Source: Hydrogenophaga sp. PBL-H3
GTDB taxonomy: Bacteria > Pseudomonadota > Gammaproteobacteria > Burkholderiales > Burkholderiaceae_C
Reading direction: 5' to 3'
Length of the DNA: 64,000 nucleotides
Assembly (NCBI RefSeq): GCF_010104355.1
Contig: NZ_CP044972.1
Location: 620,001-684,000, forward strand
Positions 42,421 to 52,072 of the stretch are shown in pieces. The notes below the pieces were generated by a model. The model did no database searches. It was given only the letters and a program-made list of their open reading frames with translations, and was not told where the DNA came from. The translations under genes and the position numbers were made by a program. Within the stretch, counting starts at the first letter, position 1. The number at the start of each line of letters is the position of its first letter.

Positions 42421-43545
42421 ATGCCGTTGGAAACATTCAAATCGTCCGATTCGCTGACCATGGGCGTGGAGCTCGAACTGCAGCTCGTCAACACCTACGA
42501 CCTGGACCTCTCCAGCAGCGCCAACGACCTGCTGGAACTGCTCAAGCGCAAACCGTTTCCGGGCGTGGTCACGCCCGAGATGACACAAAGCATGATCGAG
42601 ATCGCCACCGATGTGCAGCGCGAACACGGCCCGCTGCTGGCGCAGCTGCAGCAGATCCGAGACACGCTGGTGCGCGCCGGTGACCGGCTCAACATCGAGA
42701 TCGCGGGTGGCGGCACGCACCCGTTCCAGCGCTGGTTCGAGCAGCGCATCTTCTCCAAGCCCCGCTTCCAGGAGCTCTCGGGCCTCTATGGCTACCTGGC
42801 CAAACAGTTCACCGTGTTCGGGCAACACGTGCACATCGGCTGCTCCAACGCCGACGAGGCACTGTTCCTGCTGCACTCGCTCAACCGCTACGTGCCGCAT
42901 TTCATTGCGCTGTCGGCCTCGTCGCCGTTCTCGCAGGGGGTGGACACCTTGTTCGATTCGGCACGGTTGAACTCGGTGTTTGCGTTTCCGCTCAGCGGCC
43001 GCGCACCGTTCACGCTGAGCTGGGACGAGTTCGCCAACGTGTACTTCACCAAGATGGAGAGCACCGGCGTGGTCAAGTCGATGAAGGACTTTTACTGGGA
43101 CATCCGGCCCAAGCCCGAGTACGGAACGATCGAGCTTCGTGTGTGCGACACGCCGCTCACTGTGGAGCGCGCAGCGAGCCTTGCGTGTTATCTGCAGGCG
43201 CTGTGCCGCCACCTGCTGGAGCGCAGCGAGCCGCCGCCCGAAGAAGACGATTACCTCGTCTACACCTACAACCGTTTTCAGGCCTGCCGCTTTGGCCTGG
43301 ACGGCATGATGGTCAACCCCAAGACACGCGAGCAGATCAGCATCCGCGAGGACATCCTGGCCACGCTGCGCAAAATTGCGCCGCATGGTCAGGCGCTCAA
43401 CTCGATGGCCGCACTCGACGAGATCGAGCGCACGGCAGGGCGCGTGGGCAACCACGCCACCTTTCTCCGCAACCAGTACAGGGAGTCGGGCAGCGTGCAG
43501 TCGGTGGTGCGCGCCAGCGTGGAAGCCTTGCGCACCGGCCCGTGA
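42421..43545 (+). CDS. ybdK: YbdK family carboxylate-amine ligase (glutamate-cysteine ligase type 2)
   Basis: A 374-residue member of the GCS2 family. [17 protein letters not shown] carries the nucleotide- and metal-binding Glu residues. [81 protein letters not shown] and [17 protein letters not shown] are diagnostic. E. coli YbdK has weak glutamate-cysteine ligase activity in vitro and its physiological substrate is unclear. It follows the antiporter gene by 8 bases. Confidence 0.93.
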   Translation: MPLETFKSSDSLTMGVELELQLVNTYDLDLSSSANDLLELLKRKPFPGVVTPEMTQSMIEIATDVQREHGPLLAQLQQIRDTLVRAGDRLNIEIAGGGTHPFQRWFEQRIFSKPRFQELSGLYGYLAKQFTVFGQHVHIGCSNADEALFLLHSLNRYVPHFIALSASSPFSQGVDTLFDSARLNSVFAFPLSGRAPFTLSWDEFANVYFTKMESTGVVKSMKDFYWDIRPKPEYGTIELRVCDTPLTVERAASLACYLQALCRHLLERSEPPPEEDDYLVYTYNRFQACRFGLDGMMVNPKTREQISIREDILATLRKIAPHGQALNSMAALDEIERTAGRVGNHATFLRNQYRESGSVQSVVRASVEALRTGP

Positions 43546-43708
43546 CTTTGGTCACGCCGGGCTTGTAGGTGTCCCGGACGCCGTGTCAGGCAACTTCTTA
43601 CAGAGGGAATGGGGCTGCGCCGACTTAACGCCCCGGGGGTGCCCCGATACAGTTTGTTTCATCGACACCCCATTTGAAACACCCGCTTCATTCCCCCAGG
43701 AGCCCACC

Positions 43709-43963
43709 ATGTCCACCCCATCCAGCCGCCTCAATCCCTTCGTCCTCATGCTCGATCCGGAAGCTGTGATCCACGCCATGGAGACCAGCGCCAACCTGCG
43801 CGGCCTGCGCCACCGTGTCTGCCGCCCGCTGGACAAGCCCCTGATCCCCAAGATTTTTGATGCCGCCCGCGACTTCGATGCCGTGATCGAAGCCGAAGAG
43901 TTCATGGACTCCGGCGCCGAGCTGTACATGGACGCCCAGCCTGCGCTGCAGACGGTTCACTGA
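43709..43963 (+). CDS. Small uncharacterised protein
   Basis: An 84-residue soluble protein that I do not recognise. It starts with MSTPSSRLNPFVLMLDPE, has a central helix-prone AVIHAMETSANLRGLRHRVCRPLDK and an acidic C-terminal part with FDAVIEAEEFMDSGAELYMD. CAGGAG lies 7 bases before the ATG. Codon use is typical of the genome, and the preceding 160 bases are non-coding, so it is likely a real gene. It converges with the ABC-2 permease gene, with 3 bases between stops. Confidence 0.7.
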   Translation: MSTPSSRLNPFVLMLDPEAVIHAMETSANLRGLRHRVCRPLDKPLIPKIFDAARDFDAVIEAEEFMDSGAELYMDAQPALQTVH

Positions 43964-43966
43964 GCG

Positions 43967-44797
43967 TCATTTGGCGAAGCGTTTGCGAGTTAAAGCAAGG
44001 GCTAACCAAAAGGCGCCCACGGTATAGGCGAGTAAAACGCCACCGTGCAGCCAGGCCTGTGTGGGCCACTGGTCCATGAACAAGGGCCGCACCAGTTCCA
44101 CCGCGTTGGTCAGGGGCAGCCAGTCGGAGATGTGCCGCACCAGCACCGGCAATTGCTCCCGCGGAAAGAAGACGCCCGACAAGAACATCATCGGCGTCAG
44201 GAACAGCGTGAAGTAGTAGGTGAAGAAGTCGTAGCCTTTGGCGAGGGCATTGAACACCAGGGCGATGCACGAGAACGTGATGCCCACCCCCAGCAGCACC
44301 GGCCAGGCCAGCAGCAGTTTTGGGGAATGGCTGATGCCCAGCGCAAGCATCACGCCCATGATGGCGGTGACCGAAAACAGGGCCTTGAAGCCGGCCCACA
44401 ACATCTCCGCCAGCACCACGTCGTCCAGGCTCACCGGCGCGTTCATGATGCCGTCCCAGGTTTTCTGTACGTGCATGCGCGAGAAGGCCGAGTACAGGGC
44501 CTCGAAGCTGGCCGCGTTCATGGCGCTCATGCAGATGCTGCCGCTGGCGAGAAACAGGATGTAGGGCACGGCCACGGTGCCTTGCGGCGTGTTCATCGGC
44601 ACCTGCCCGACCAGTGCGCCCATGCCGTAGCCGAAGGCCACCAGCCACATGAGTGGCTCTGCGATGTTGCCCACCAAGCTGGGGATGGCGAGCTTCTTCC
44701 AGACCAGCAGGTTGCGCAGAAAAACAGGCCACCATCTCATGGAGATGCGTGGGGCTGACCAATGCGATGGCGCGGCTGCGACGGCGGTGGTGTTCAT
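43967..44797 (-). CDS. ABC-2 type transporter permease (NodJ-like)
   Basis: A 276-residue inner-membrane permease with about six hydrophobic segments. Signatures of the ABC-2 family are SWKKLAIPSLVGNIAEPLMWLVAFGYGMGAL-like sequence near residue 30-60, TWDGIMNAPVSLDDVVLAEMLWAGFKALF and the C-terminal TPMMFLSGVFFPREQLPVLVRHISDWLPLTNAVELVRPL (seen as separate blocks). Similar permeases include NodJ and export polyketide, lipo-oligosaccharide or drug substrates. It starts 3 bases downstream of its ATPase partner. The substrate is unknown. Confidence 0.9.
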   Translation of the reverse strand: MNTTAVAAAPSHWSAPRISMRWWPVFLRNLLVWKKLAIPSLVGNIAEPLMWLVAFGYGMGALVGQVPMNTPQGTVAVPYILFLASGSICMSAMNAASFEALYSAFSRMHVQKTWDGIMNAPVSLDDVVLAEMLWAGFKALFSVTAIMGVMLALGISHSPKLLLAWPVLLGVGITFSCIALVFNALAKGYDFFTYYFTLFLTPMMFLSGVFFPREQLPVLVRHISDWLPLTNAVELVRPLFMDQWPTQAWLHGGVLLAYTVGAFWLALALTRKRFAK

Positions 44798-44800
44798 GGT

Positions 44801-45736
44801 CTAGCCATCCTCTCGAATCTGTCGGCCCGTGAGCTTGAGGAACAGGTCCTCCAGGTTCGCCGGCCGGTGCAGCGTGCGCAGCTGCGGATGCGCGCCCAGC
44901 GCGGCCAGCAGTGGCATGGCCTGCGCGGTGTAGAAAAACACCGTCTCGCCGCTCACCTCCACGCGCGCCGCCAGTGCGCGGATGGCGGCATGTTCTTCGG
45001 CCTGGGCCAGCGCGAGCGCGCCCTGGCCGTACACCTCCACCACATCGGGCTCCAGGTGTTGTGCGATCAGTTCGCGCGGCCGGCCTTCAGCGATCTTGCG
45101 GCCGTGGTCCAGCACCAGCAGGCGCGAACACAGGCGCTCGGCCTCGTCCATGAAGTGCGTGGTCAGCAAGATGCTCTTGCCTTGCTGCAGCAGCATCTGC
45201 AGGCGCTCCCACATCAGGTGGCGGGCCTGCGGGTCCAGGCCGGTGGTGGGCTCGTCCAGCATGAGCAGGCGGGGATCATTCACCAGCGCGCGCGCCAGCG
45301 ACAGGCGCCGCTTCATGCCGCCCGAGAGTTCACCGGGCCTGGCCTGCGCCTTGTGCGTGAGCGCGGCGAACTCCAGCAGTTGCGGAATGCGCGCGCGCAC
45401 CTGGGCCGCCGGCAGGCCGAAGTAGCGGCCGTAGACCAGCAGGTTCTCCGTGCAGTCGAAGTCGGGGTCCAGCGTGTCCATCTGGCTCACCACGCCCAGC
45501 TGCGCCTTGATGGCGAGCGCGTCGCGCGGCATGTCAAGGCCAAAGGCGGTGATGCTGCCGGCGTCGGGCGCTGTCAGGCCCAGGCACATGCGGATGGTCG
45601 TGGTCTTGCCGGCGCCGTTGGGCCCGATCACGCCCAGGCATTCGCCGGGGTCGAGGGAGAAACTCAGGTCGTCCACCACGGTGGTCCCGCCGTAGCGTTT
45701 GACGAGGTGGTGGCATTCAAACAGGGCTTGCGTCAT
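44801..45736 (-). CDS. ABC-2 type transporter ATPase (NodI-like)
   Basis: A 311-residue ATPase with intact Walker A (GPNGAGKTTTIRM), Q-loop (VVSQMDTLD), signature (LSGGMKRRLSLARAL), Walker B (LLMLDEPTTGLDP) and H-loop (LLTTHFMDEAERL), and a C-terminal ~80-residue extension as in NodI and other ABC-2 exporters. It is followed immediately by the permease gene, forming a two-gene exporter. It is divergent from psd across about 100 bases. Confidence 0.93.
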   Translation of the reverse strand: MTQALFECHHLVKRYGGTTVVDDLSFSLDPGECLGVIGPNGAGKTTTIRMCLGLTAPDAGSITAFGLDMPRDALAIKAQLGVVSQMDTLDPDFDCTENLLVYGRYFGLPAAQVRARIPQLLEFAALTHKAQARPGELSGGMKRRLSLARALVNDPRLLMLDEPTTGLDPQARHLMWERLQMLLQQGKSILLTTHFMDEAERLCSRLLVLDHGRKIAEGRPRELIAQHLEPDVVEVYGQGALALAQAEEHAAIRALAARVEVSGETVFFYTAQAMPLLAALGAHPQLRTLHRPANLEDLFLKLTGRQIREDG

Positions 45737-45832
45737 GTTGCGGCATTGTGCCCCGTGGCCGCGTGCCGCCGGGGGCCACCCCTACAATGCGTGGCCGCCC
45801 GCCAGGGTCCTGCCCCCCTCTGCTCCACGCCC

Positions 45833-46684
45833 ATGTCCCTCGCCGTTTCCCTGCAATACGTGTTCCCGAAGCGCGCGCTCACCGAGTTCGGAGGCTGGGT
45901 CGCCAACGGCCGCTGGGGTGCCATCACGCAATGGATCATCCGCCGCTTCATCCGCAAGTACGGCGTCAACATGGCCGAGGCCGCGAACCCGGAACCGACG
46001 GCCTACGCCAGCTTCAACGAGTTCTTCACCCGCGCCCTGCGCACCGACGCCCGCCCGCTGTCCAACGCGGCCTTCGTCTGCCCGGTGGACGGCGCCATCA
46101 GCCAGTTTGGCGCGATCACGCGCGACCAGATCTACCAGGCCAAGGGCCACACCTACAGCACGCGCGCGCTGGTCGGTGGTGATGCCGCGCTGGCCGCGCT
46201 GTTCGACGAAGGCGCGTTTGCCACCATTTACCTCAGTCCCAAGGACTACCACCGCATCCACATGCCGGCGGCGGCCACGCTGCGCCGCATGGTCCATGTG
46301 CCGGGGGATCTGTTTTCCGTGAACCCAGCCACGGCCCAGGGCGTGCCGGGGCTGTTCGCGCGCAACGAACGCGTGGTGTGTGTGTTCGACCTGCAGGTGG
46401 GCGAGACCACCGTGCCTTTTGTGCAGGTGCTGGTGGGCGCCACCATTGTTGGCAGCATGGCCACCACCTGGCATGGCGTGGTGAACCCGCCGCGCCCGGG
46501 CACGGTGCGCGAGTGGACCTACGACGACAGCCCGGTGCACCTGCAGCGCGGCGAGGAAATGGGCCGCTTCCTGCTCGGCTCCACCGTGGTGCTGCTCTGG
46601 CCGCGCGACACCATCGCCTTCAACCCCGACTGGGCGAGCGGCAACGCCGTGCGCCTGGGCGAGGCCATGGGCAGCGCCCTCTGA
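45833..46684 (+). CDS. psd: Phosphatidylserine decarboxylase proenzyme
   Basis: A 283-residue enzyme that converts phosphatidylserine to phosphatidylethanolamine at the inner membrane. The autocleavage motif [10 protein letters not shown] near residue 250 gives a pyruvoyl cofactor at the serine. Other conserved blocks are [48 protein letters not shown] (His of the catalytic region) and [12 protein letters not shown]. The start at 45833 fits known N-termini ([19 protein letters not shown]). It lies 26 bases before purT. Confidence 0.96.
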   Translation: MSLAVSLQYVFPKRALTEFGGWVANGRWGAITQWIIRRFIRKYGVNMAEAANPEPTAYASFNEFFTRALRTDARPLSNAAFVCPVDGAISQFGAITRDQIYQAKGHTYSTRALVGGDAALAALFDEGAFATIYLSPKDYHRIHMPAAATLRRMVHVPGDLFSVNPATAQGVPGLFARNERVVCVFDLQVGETTVPFVQVLVGATIVGSMATTWHGVVNPPRPGTVREWTYDDSPVHLQRGEEMGRFLLGSTVVLLWPRDTIAFNPDWASGNAVRLGEAMGSAL

Positions 46685-46710
46685 TTTTTTCCTTTTTCTG
46701 GAGCCTCCAC

Positions 46711-47913
46711 ATGACCACCCTCGGCACTCCTTTGTCCCCCTCGGCCACCAAGGTCATGCTGCTTGGCTCGGGTGAGCTGGGCAAGGAGGTGCTGATCGCG
46801 CTGCAGCGCCTGGGGGTGGAGACCATCGCGGTCGACCGCTACGACAACGCCCCGGGCCAGCAGGTGGCGCACCACGCCCGCACCATCACCATGAGCGACC
46901 CGGCGCAACTGAAAGCGCTGATCGAGGCCGAGCGCCCGCACCTGGTGGTGCCCGAGATCGAGGCCATCGCCACGCCCATGCTGCAGGAGCTGGAAGCCGC
47001 TGGCGTGGTGCGCGTGATCCCCACCGCACGCGCCGCGCGCCTGACCATGGACCGCGAGGGCATCCGCCGCCTGGCCGCTGAAACGCTGGGTCTGCCCACC
47101 AGCCCGTACAAGTTCTGCGACTCTCTGGACGAGTTGCAGGCTGCGATTGACGGGGGGATTGGGTATCCCTGCATCGTCAAACCCGTGATGAGCAGCAGCG
47201 GCAAGGGTCAAAGCAAGATCGACGGCCCGGCCGACGTGCAAAAAGCCTGGGACTACGCGATGTCGGGCGGCCGTGTCGGCCCGGGCCGCATCATCGTGGA
47301 AGGCTTCATCGATTTCGACTACGAGATCACCCAGCTCACCGTGCGCGCGCTCGGCGCCAATGGCCAGATCGAAACCCACTTCTGCGACCCCATCGGCCAT
47401 GTGCAGGTGAGCGGCGACTACGTGGAGAGCTGGCAGCCGCACCCCATGACGCCGGCTGCGCTGGCCGAGTCGCGCCGGGTGGCCAAGGCCGTGACCGACG
47501 ACCTCGGCGGCCAGGGGCTGTACGGCGTGGAGCTGTTCGTCAAAGGCGACCAGGTGTGGTTCAGCGAAGTGAGCCCGCGCCCGCACGACACCGGCATGGT
47601 GACCATGATCACCCAGTGGCAAAACGAGTTTGAACTGCACGCGCGCGCCATCCTGGGTCTGCCGGTCTCCACCGCGCTCAAGAGCCCGGGCGCCAGCGCC
47701 GTGATCTACGGTGGTGTGGACGCCACCGGCATCGCGTTCGACGGCGTGGACGAAGCCCTGCGCGTGCCGCAAACCGAGTTGCGCCTGTTCGGCAAGCCCG
47801 AAAGTTTCACCAAGCGCCGCATGGGTGTGGCGCTGGCATTTGACGCCGACGTGGAACTGGCCCGCACGCGGGCCAAGCAGGCCGCAGCCCTGGTGAAACC
47901 GCGCGCGGCCTGA
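46711..47913 (+). CDS. purT: Formate-dependent phosphoribosylglycinamide formyltransferase PurT
   Basis: A 400-residue ATP-grasp enzyme making formyl-GAR in purine synthesis from formate and [25 protein letters not shown] is the N-terminal nucleotide-fold motif. [32 protein letters not shown] (ATP-grasp lysine loop) and [26 protein letters not shown] are hallmarks. The start at 46711 is preceded by TGGAG. It is probably cotranscribed with psd. Confidence 0.96.
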   Translation: MTTLGTPLSPSATKVMLLGSGELGKEVLIALQRLGVETIAVDRYDNAPGQQVAHHARTITMSDPAQLKALIEAERPHLVVPEIEAIATPMLQELEAAGVVRVIPTARAARLTMDREGIRRLAAETLGLPTSPYKFCDSLDELQAAIDGGIGYPCIVKPVMSSSGKGQSKIDGPADVQKAWDYAMSGGRVGPGRIIVEGFIDFDYEITQLTVRALGANGQIETHFCDPIGHVQVSGDYVESWQPHPMTPAALAESRRVAKAVTDDLGGQGLYGVELFVKGDQVWFSEVSPRPHDTGMVTMITQWQNEFELHARAILGLPVSTALKSPGASAVIYGGVDATGIAFDGVDEALRVPQTELRLFGKPESFTKRRMGVALAFDADVELARTRAKQAAALVKPRAA

Positions 47914-47920
47914 GACCGGA

Positions 47921-48694
47921 TCAGTGGAGTGCGCTGGCCCTGCCTTGCGCTACCGTGCCGCCGTTCACATGAACCACGCGCTGTGCCCAGTCGGCAGCGT
48001 GGGCCTCTTGGGTCACCAGCACCACAGTGATGAGATGTTCGGTGTTGAGCCTGCGCAACAAGGTGCCGATGTCGGGGCACAAGGGTTGATCTGAAGACCG
48101 GCTGGCCCGGTCCACCAGCAGCACGCTGGGATTGCAGATCAGGGCCCGGGCGATGCCCGCCTTGCCGTGCTGCGTGCCCGTCAACTCGTCGGGCATCTTG
48201 TGCCCGCAGTCCTCCAGCCCGACCAGCGAGAGTGCGCGCATGGCCGCTGTCTGGCAGCGCTCGGCGGACAGTCCGCGGTACATCAAGGGCAACGCCACGT
48301 TGCCTTGCAGCGAGGTCGAGCGCAGCAGGTTGTACTCCTGGGGCACGAAACCGAAAAAGCGCCGCCGCAGCCACAGCCGCTGCTCGTCGGACAGCGATTG
48401 TTCGGGAACCCCCTGAAAGCGGTAGCCCCCGCTGGAGGGCGCTTCCAGCAAGCTCAGTATTTTCATCAAGGCCGACTTGCCCGAGCCGCTGGGACCCACG
48501 ATGGCGGTGAACTCGCCCCGGTGGATGTCCAGGTCCACCGATCTCAGTGCGTCCCGGCGGGTGCTGCCCATGTCGTACTGCTTGCTTGCACCTGTCAGAC
48601 GCATCAGCGGTTGACGGGTGGTGCCTGCGCGCGTGGTGCCCTCGTGGGCACTGTCAAGCGGCTGGATGGCCGAGGTGTTGTGGCTTTGGTTCAT
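47921..48694 (-). CDS. Degenerate LolD/MacB-type ABC ATPase without permease partner
   Basis: A 257-residue protein aligned over its length with LolD/MacB ATPases. Walker A (GPSGSGKSALM) and the Q-loop (FGFVPQEYNLLR) are intact. The ABC signature is LTGTQHGKAGIARAL instead of LSGGQQQR; Walker B reads SVLLVDRASRSSD, where the catalytic Glu and the EPT motif are lost; the H-loop His is replaced (VVLVTQEAHAAD). ATP binding may persist but hydrolysis is unlikely. No permease is adjacent. An N-terminal ~30-residue polar extension precedes the domain. It is convergent with purT. Either it is a decaying gene still in frame or a pseudo-ATPase with another role. Confidence 0.8.
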   Translation of the reverse strand: MNQSHNTSAIQPLDSAHEGTTRAGTTRQPLMRLTGASKQYDMGSTRRDALRSVDLDIHRGEFTAIVGPSGSGKSALMKILSLLEAPSSGGYRFQGVPEQSLSDEQRLWLRRRFFGFVPQEYNLLRSTSLQGNVALPLMYRGLSAERCQTAAMRALSLVGLEDCGHKMPDELTGTQHGKAGIARALICNPSVLLVDRASRSSDQPLCPDIGTLLRRLNTEHLITVVLVTQEAHAADWAQRVVHVNGGTVAQGRASALH

Positions 48695-48871
48695 GCGATG
48701 CCAGCTTACGCAGGGCCGGCACGCCGCACCGTTCGGAAACGAACACATTGCCGGGTGTTTGATCTTTTTTTTGCGACGGGTGCATCCAGATGGCCCCTCC
48801 ACGCGTAGTACTTTCAGCAGCAATTTGCTTTGCGCTGTTCGACGTCCCCCAACCTCAATCTGGAGTTACCC

Positions 48872-49414
48872 ATGCTGTTCAAGTCCTCCCTCGCCGCCGC
48901 AGCCGCCCTGGCCCTCACCGCTTGCGCCACCGGCCCCGCGCCCATGATGTATTCGCAAGCCGCGCTGCCGGCCGCCGTGCAGGTGCCGGCCGGTAACAAG
49001 GTGGTCATGGAAACCGTCGGCGCCGGTGACATCACCTACGAATGCCGTGCCAAGAAAGACATGGCTGGCCAGTTTGAATGGGTCTTCGTTGGCCCCGACG
49101 CCAAGCTGATGGACCGCTCGGGCAAACAAGTGGGCACCTATTACGGCCCACCCGCCACCTGGCAGAGCAACGACGGCTCCAAGTTCACCGGCACGCAAGT
49201 GGCCGTGGCGCCGGCAGCCGCCGGCAGCATCCCGCTGCAACTGGTCAAGGCCAACCCCGCTACGGGCAGTGGCGCCATGACCGGCGTGACCTACGTGCAG
49301 CGCGTGGCCACCGTGGGTGGTGTCGCTCCGGCCGCGGCCTGCGCTGCTGCGAACATGGGAGCCAAGCAGATCGTGAAGTACCAGGCCGACTACATCTTCT
49401 ACAAGGCGGTCTGA
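48872..49414 (+). CDS. DUF3455 domain-containing lipoprotein
   Basis: A 180-residue exported protein. The signal peptide ends in a lipobox (ALALTAC, Cys near 20). The mature part, with VQVPAGNKVVMETVGAGDITYECRA, FEWVFVGPDAKLMDRSGKQVGTYYGPPATWQSNDGSKFTGTQ and KYQADYIFYKA seen as separate conserved blocks, is the DUF3455 type, of unknown function. The start at 48872 follows a GGAG site. It lies upstream of the sigma/anti-sigma pair on the same strand and might belong to its regulon; that is a guess from position. Confidence 0.85.
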   Translation: MLFKSSLAAAAALALTACATGPAPMMYSQAALPAAVQVPAGNKVVMETVGAGDITYECRAKKDMAGQFEWVFVGPDAKLMDRSGKQVGTYYGPPATWQSNDGSKFTGTQVAVAPAAAGSIPLQLVKANPATGSGAMTGVTYVQRVATVGGVAPAAACAAANMGAKQIVKYQADYIFYKAV

Positions 49415-49551
49415 TGACCGCTGGCCGGCGTCGTGCGGCGCCGGCCAGCCGTGTGTGTCGGGCCCTCGGGTACGATGGGTGGCAACCCCGCCGGGTATCT
49501 CTTCATGGAGATGCGTGGCGTCCGATCGATCCGCTGGTCCGACCGTCGCCC

Positions 49552-50118
49552 GTGCCCTCCAACGACCCCACGCCTTTCGACCACAACGCCTTGCTGGCCG
49601 CCTGCGCCCGGGGCGACCAAGGCGCATTGCAGCGCCTCTACGAACGCGAAAACCGGTTCCTCATGGGCGTGGCCTTGCGCATCGTGCGCGAGCGGGCTGC
49701 GGCCGAAGACGTGTTGCACGACGCCTTCATGGCGATCTGGAACCGCGCGTCCACCTTTGACCCCGCGCGTGGCGAAGGAAGGGGCTGGATGTGCAGCATC
49801 GTGCGGCACGGTGCCCTCAGCGCGGTGCGCGCCAGTGCCCGCACCGTGTCGGTGGACGAAGAACTTCTTGATGATCTGCAGGACGCCGAACCCCAAGCCG
49901 CACCCGACATGCTCGACGCCTTTTCCATGCGCTCCACGCTGGGGCAACTCGACCACTGCCTGGAGCGCCTGGATGTGGCCAAGCGCAACTGCGTGCTGCT
50001 CGCCTACCTCGACGGCTGCACCCACGCCGAAATCGCCGAGCGCCTGAGCGCCCCGCTGGGCTCGGTGAAGGCCTGGATCCGCAGAGGCATGGCGTCGCTC
50101 AAGGAGTGTCTCGCATGA
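49552..50118 (+). CDS. ECF RNA polymerase sigma factor
   Basis: A 188-residue sigma-70 family ECF factor. Region 2 contains LYERENRFLMGVALRIVRERAAAEDVLHDAFMAIWNRA (split over helices) and region 4 RNCVLLAYLDGCTHAEIAERLSAPLGSVKAWIRRGM. The start is uncertain: GTG at 49552 is used because no in-frame ATG lies upstream before the preceding gene, and its ribosome site is weak. It overlaps the anti-sigma gene by 4 bases (ATGA). This sigma/anti-sigma type in Burkholderiales often responds to envelope or oxidative stress; the signal here is unknown. Confidence 0.87.
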   Translation: MPSNDPTPFDHNALLAACARGDQGALQRLYERENRFLMGVALRIVRERAAAEDVLHDAFMAIWNRASTFDPARGEGRGWMCSIVRHGALSAVRASARTVSVDEELLDDLQDAEPQAAPDMLDAFSMRSTLGQLDHCLERLDVAKRNCVLLAYLDGCTHAEIAERLSAPLGSVKAWIRRGMASLKECLA

Positions 50119-50819
50119 GCTTCGATGAGACTCAGCAGCTCGCTGCCGACTACGTGCTCGGCACGCTCTCCGCCGGCCAGCGCATCGAGGTGGAGGAGCG
50201 CCTGCCCCGAGACGCCATGCTGCGCACCGCCGTGCAGCAGTGGGAAGCGAAACTGCAACCCCTCACGCAGCTCGTGGAGCCTGTGGCACCTTCACCCGCG
50301 TTGTGGCAGCGCATTGAAAACAGCCTGCCGGCCCGACCCCGTGCCGCGCCCGCCGTCAAGCCGGGTGGACTGATTCATTGGTGGAACAGCGTGGCCTTCT
50401 GGCGCTTCGCCGCCGCCACCGGGTTTGCCGCCGCCAGCGTCATGGCCATCGCACCCAGCGTGGGCCTGTTTGCGCCCGCGCGTCCTCAGTTCATGGTGGT
50501 GCTGGTGGCACCACAAGGCACAGCGCCTGGCTGGGTGGTGCAGACCAGCAGTCCGCAGCGCCTGAAGCTCATTCCGGTGGCGCCCGAGCCGGTGCCCGCG
50601 CAGCGCTCGTTGCAGTTCTGGACCAAGGCCGACGGCTGGACCGCGCCGGTGTCGCTGGGCCTGGTGGAGCCGGGCAAGCCGATCGAGATCCCGCTCGACA
50701 AGCTGCCCCCGATCCAGCCCAACCAGTTGTTCGAAATCACGGTGGAGCCCTACAACGGCTCGCCCACGGGACGGCCGACCGGGCCTATTCAATTCATCGG
50801 GCGGTCGGTTCAGCTTTGA
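50115..50819 (+). CDS. RskA-type membrane anti-sigma factor
   Basis: A 234-residue single-pass membrane protein. The N-terminal cytoplasmic part has DYVLGTLSAGQRIEVEERLPRD and QWEAKLQPLTQLVEPVAPSPALWQRIE, typical of RskA/ChrR-like anti-sigma domains, but without a zinc HxxxCxxC motif. One membrane helix is at about residues 98-116 (FWRFAAATGFAAASVMAIA). The periplasmic RskA domain has QFMVVLVAPQGTAPGWVVQ and GLVEPGKPIEIPLDKLPP. It overlaps the sigma gene by 4 bases. The end overlaps the converging hipA gene by 10 bases. Confidence 0.87.
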   Translation: MSFDETQQLAADYVLGTLSAGQRIEVEERLPRDAMLRTAVQQWEAKLQPLTQLVEPVAPSPALWQRIENSLPARPRAAPAVKPGGLIHWWNSVAFWRFAAATGFAAASVMAIAPSVGLFAPARPQFMVVLVAPQGTAPGWVVQTSSPQRLKLIPVAPEPVPAQRSLQFWTKADGWTAPVSLGLVEPGKPIEIPLDKLPPIQPNQLFEITVEPYNGSPTGRPTGPIQFIGRSVQL

Positions 50820-52072
50820 GCGGGGCGCTCCGTCATCGACATGGCATGCGCAGCATGTCGCTCGAAGATCTGGGTCATGCCTGAGAGCAGGCGTTGCTCA
50901 TCATGGGTGATGCCGGGTTCACTGGCCACACGTTCACGCACTTTCGTCCAGGTGGGTAACAGTGCCTGCGCCATGCGGCGAAATTCGTTCATGAGCGGTG
51001 CGAATCCAAAGCCGCAGTCGGCACAGAGGGCTTCCCACGAGTGCGCGCCAACGGCATCGAAGCGATCCTCGTCGCCGATGTACAGCGCCAAGGTCTCGTC
51101 GCCATACGCGCGAAAACACAGCAAGTCATAAAACGGGGCGAGTCGGTAACCACGCTGGTCGACCAACACCGACAGGTTCTTGGCGTGTGCGTCGGCGTTG
51201 CCGATCAGAAAGTTGAACATCACCCAGCGCTGCAACTGCAGCATGTCGGCACCGCGCACGGGCAGGGCGCGCAGCGCTGCGACCAGCTTCGGGATGCTCG
51301 CCAGGCCACCCTGGCGCTGGTACTTCCAGCCGCTGCCGTGGCCCAGCAGCTGGCAGCCGTCGAACTGGTGCAGCGCCACGATGTTGCCCGCCACGCCGGT
51401 GCGGTCGTAGCGCTCCACAACGTACGCCGCTTCGGGTACGCGCAGCAGCCAGACCGGCGGCACCGGCAATTTGAGCGCGCGTGCCAATGTCATGCAGGCG
51501 TATTCGTTGATGGCGCTCGGTTGGTAGCGTGTCTGGCGCGTGTCGGGCTTGAGGATGTGCGTGGACGGCGAGGAGCCCACACTCTCCGATAGCAGGCCAC
51601 GGCGCGCGTCGAAGCGCACGCCCATTTTTTCCTGCGCTCCCGCCAGCGACATGGTGGTGTGTTCGTTGGAGACCAGCAGTGGCTTCCGGCTTCGCAGCCG
51701 GGCGCTCAACACGTCGAATGACAGGGGGGCGTATTGCTGCATGGCGGTTGGCTGCTCGCCTTCGGGCAGCAGCGAAATCACGCCGGGCAGCTCCCGGCCC
51801 AAACGCCCCAGCAACTCGAACGGCGCCGCGTCGCGCAGCGTCAGGGCTTGCATCACATCGTCCAGTGCGGTGCCCTCGGGCAAGAGGTTTTCAAAGAAGC
51901 TGCGCACCAATGCGCCGGTGAACGGGCCGCTGCCGAGTGCGAACCGGGGTGCCAGCGCGAAGGCATCGGGCTGGTCCAGCCATTGAGGGTCGTACTCAAA
52001 GAAGAACTCACCCGCCGCGTGGCCAAACCAGCCCATGGGCCGCACGTTGGCCCACACGCGCAGGCGGATCAC
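50810..52072 (-). CDS. hipA: HipA family serine/threonine kinase toxin
   Basis: A 420-residue HipA-type kinase. The N-terminal couple-HipA domain is RFALGSGPFTGALVRSFFENLLPEG, the core has SLAGAQEKMGVRF, THILKPDTR (Lys region), the catalytic loop FNFLIGNADAHAKNLSVL and the metal-binding APFYDLLC. In E. coli HipA phosphorylates glutamyl-tRNA synthetase and induces persistence; the target here is not known. It starts with GTG overlapping the stop of the antitoxin gene by 4 bases (GTGA). Its 3' end overlaps that of the anti-sigma gene by 10 bases. Confidence 0.9.
   Translation of the reverse strand: MIRLRVWANVRPMGWFGHAAGEFFFEYDPQWLDQPDAFALAPRFALGSGPFTGALVRSFFENLLPEGTALDDVMQALTLRDAAPFELLGRLGRELPGVISLLPEGEQPTAMQQYAPLSFDVLSARLRSRKPLLVSNEHTTMSLAGAQEKMGVRFDARRGLLSESVGSSPSTHILKPDTRQTRYQPSAINEYACMTLARALKLPVPPVWLLRVPEAAYVVERYDRTGVAGNIVALHQFDGCQLLGHGSGWKYQRQGGLASIPKLVAALRALPVRGADMLQLQRWVMFNFLIGNADAHAKNLSVLVDQRGYRLAPFYDLLCFRAYGDETLALYIGDEDRFDAVGAHSWEALCADCGFGFAPLMNEFRRMAQALLPTWTKVRERVASEPGITHDEQRLLSGMTQIFERHAAHAMSMTERPAQS

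Noticed and set aside
46685..46702. T-rich run after psd as a terminator
   Set aside because: There is no stem before the T-run and purT follows 26 bases later on the same strand, so cotranscription is more likely.
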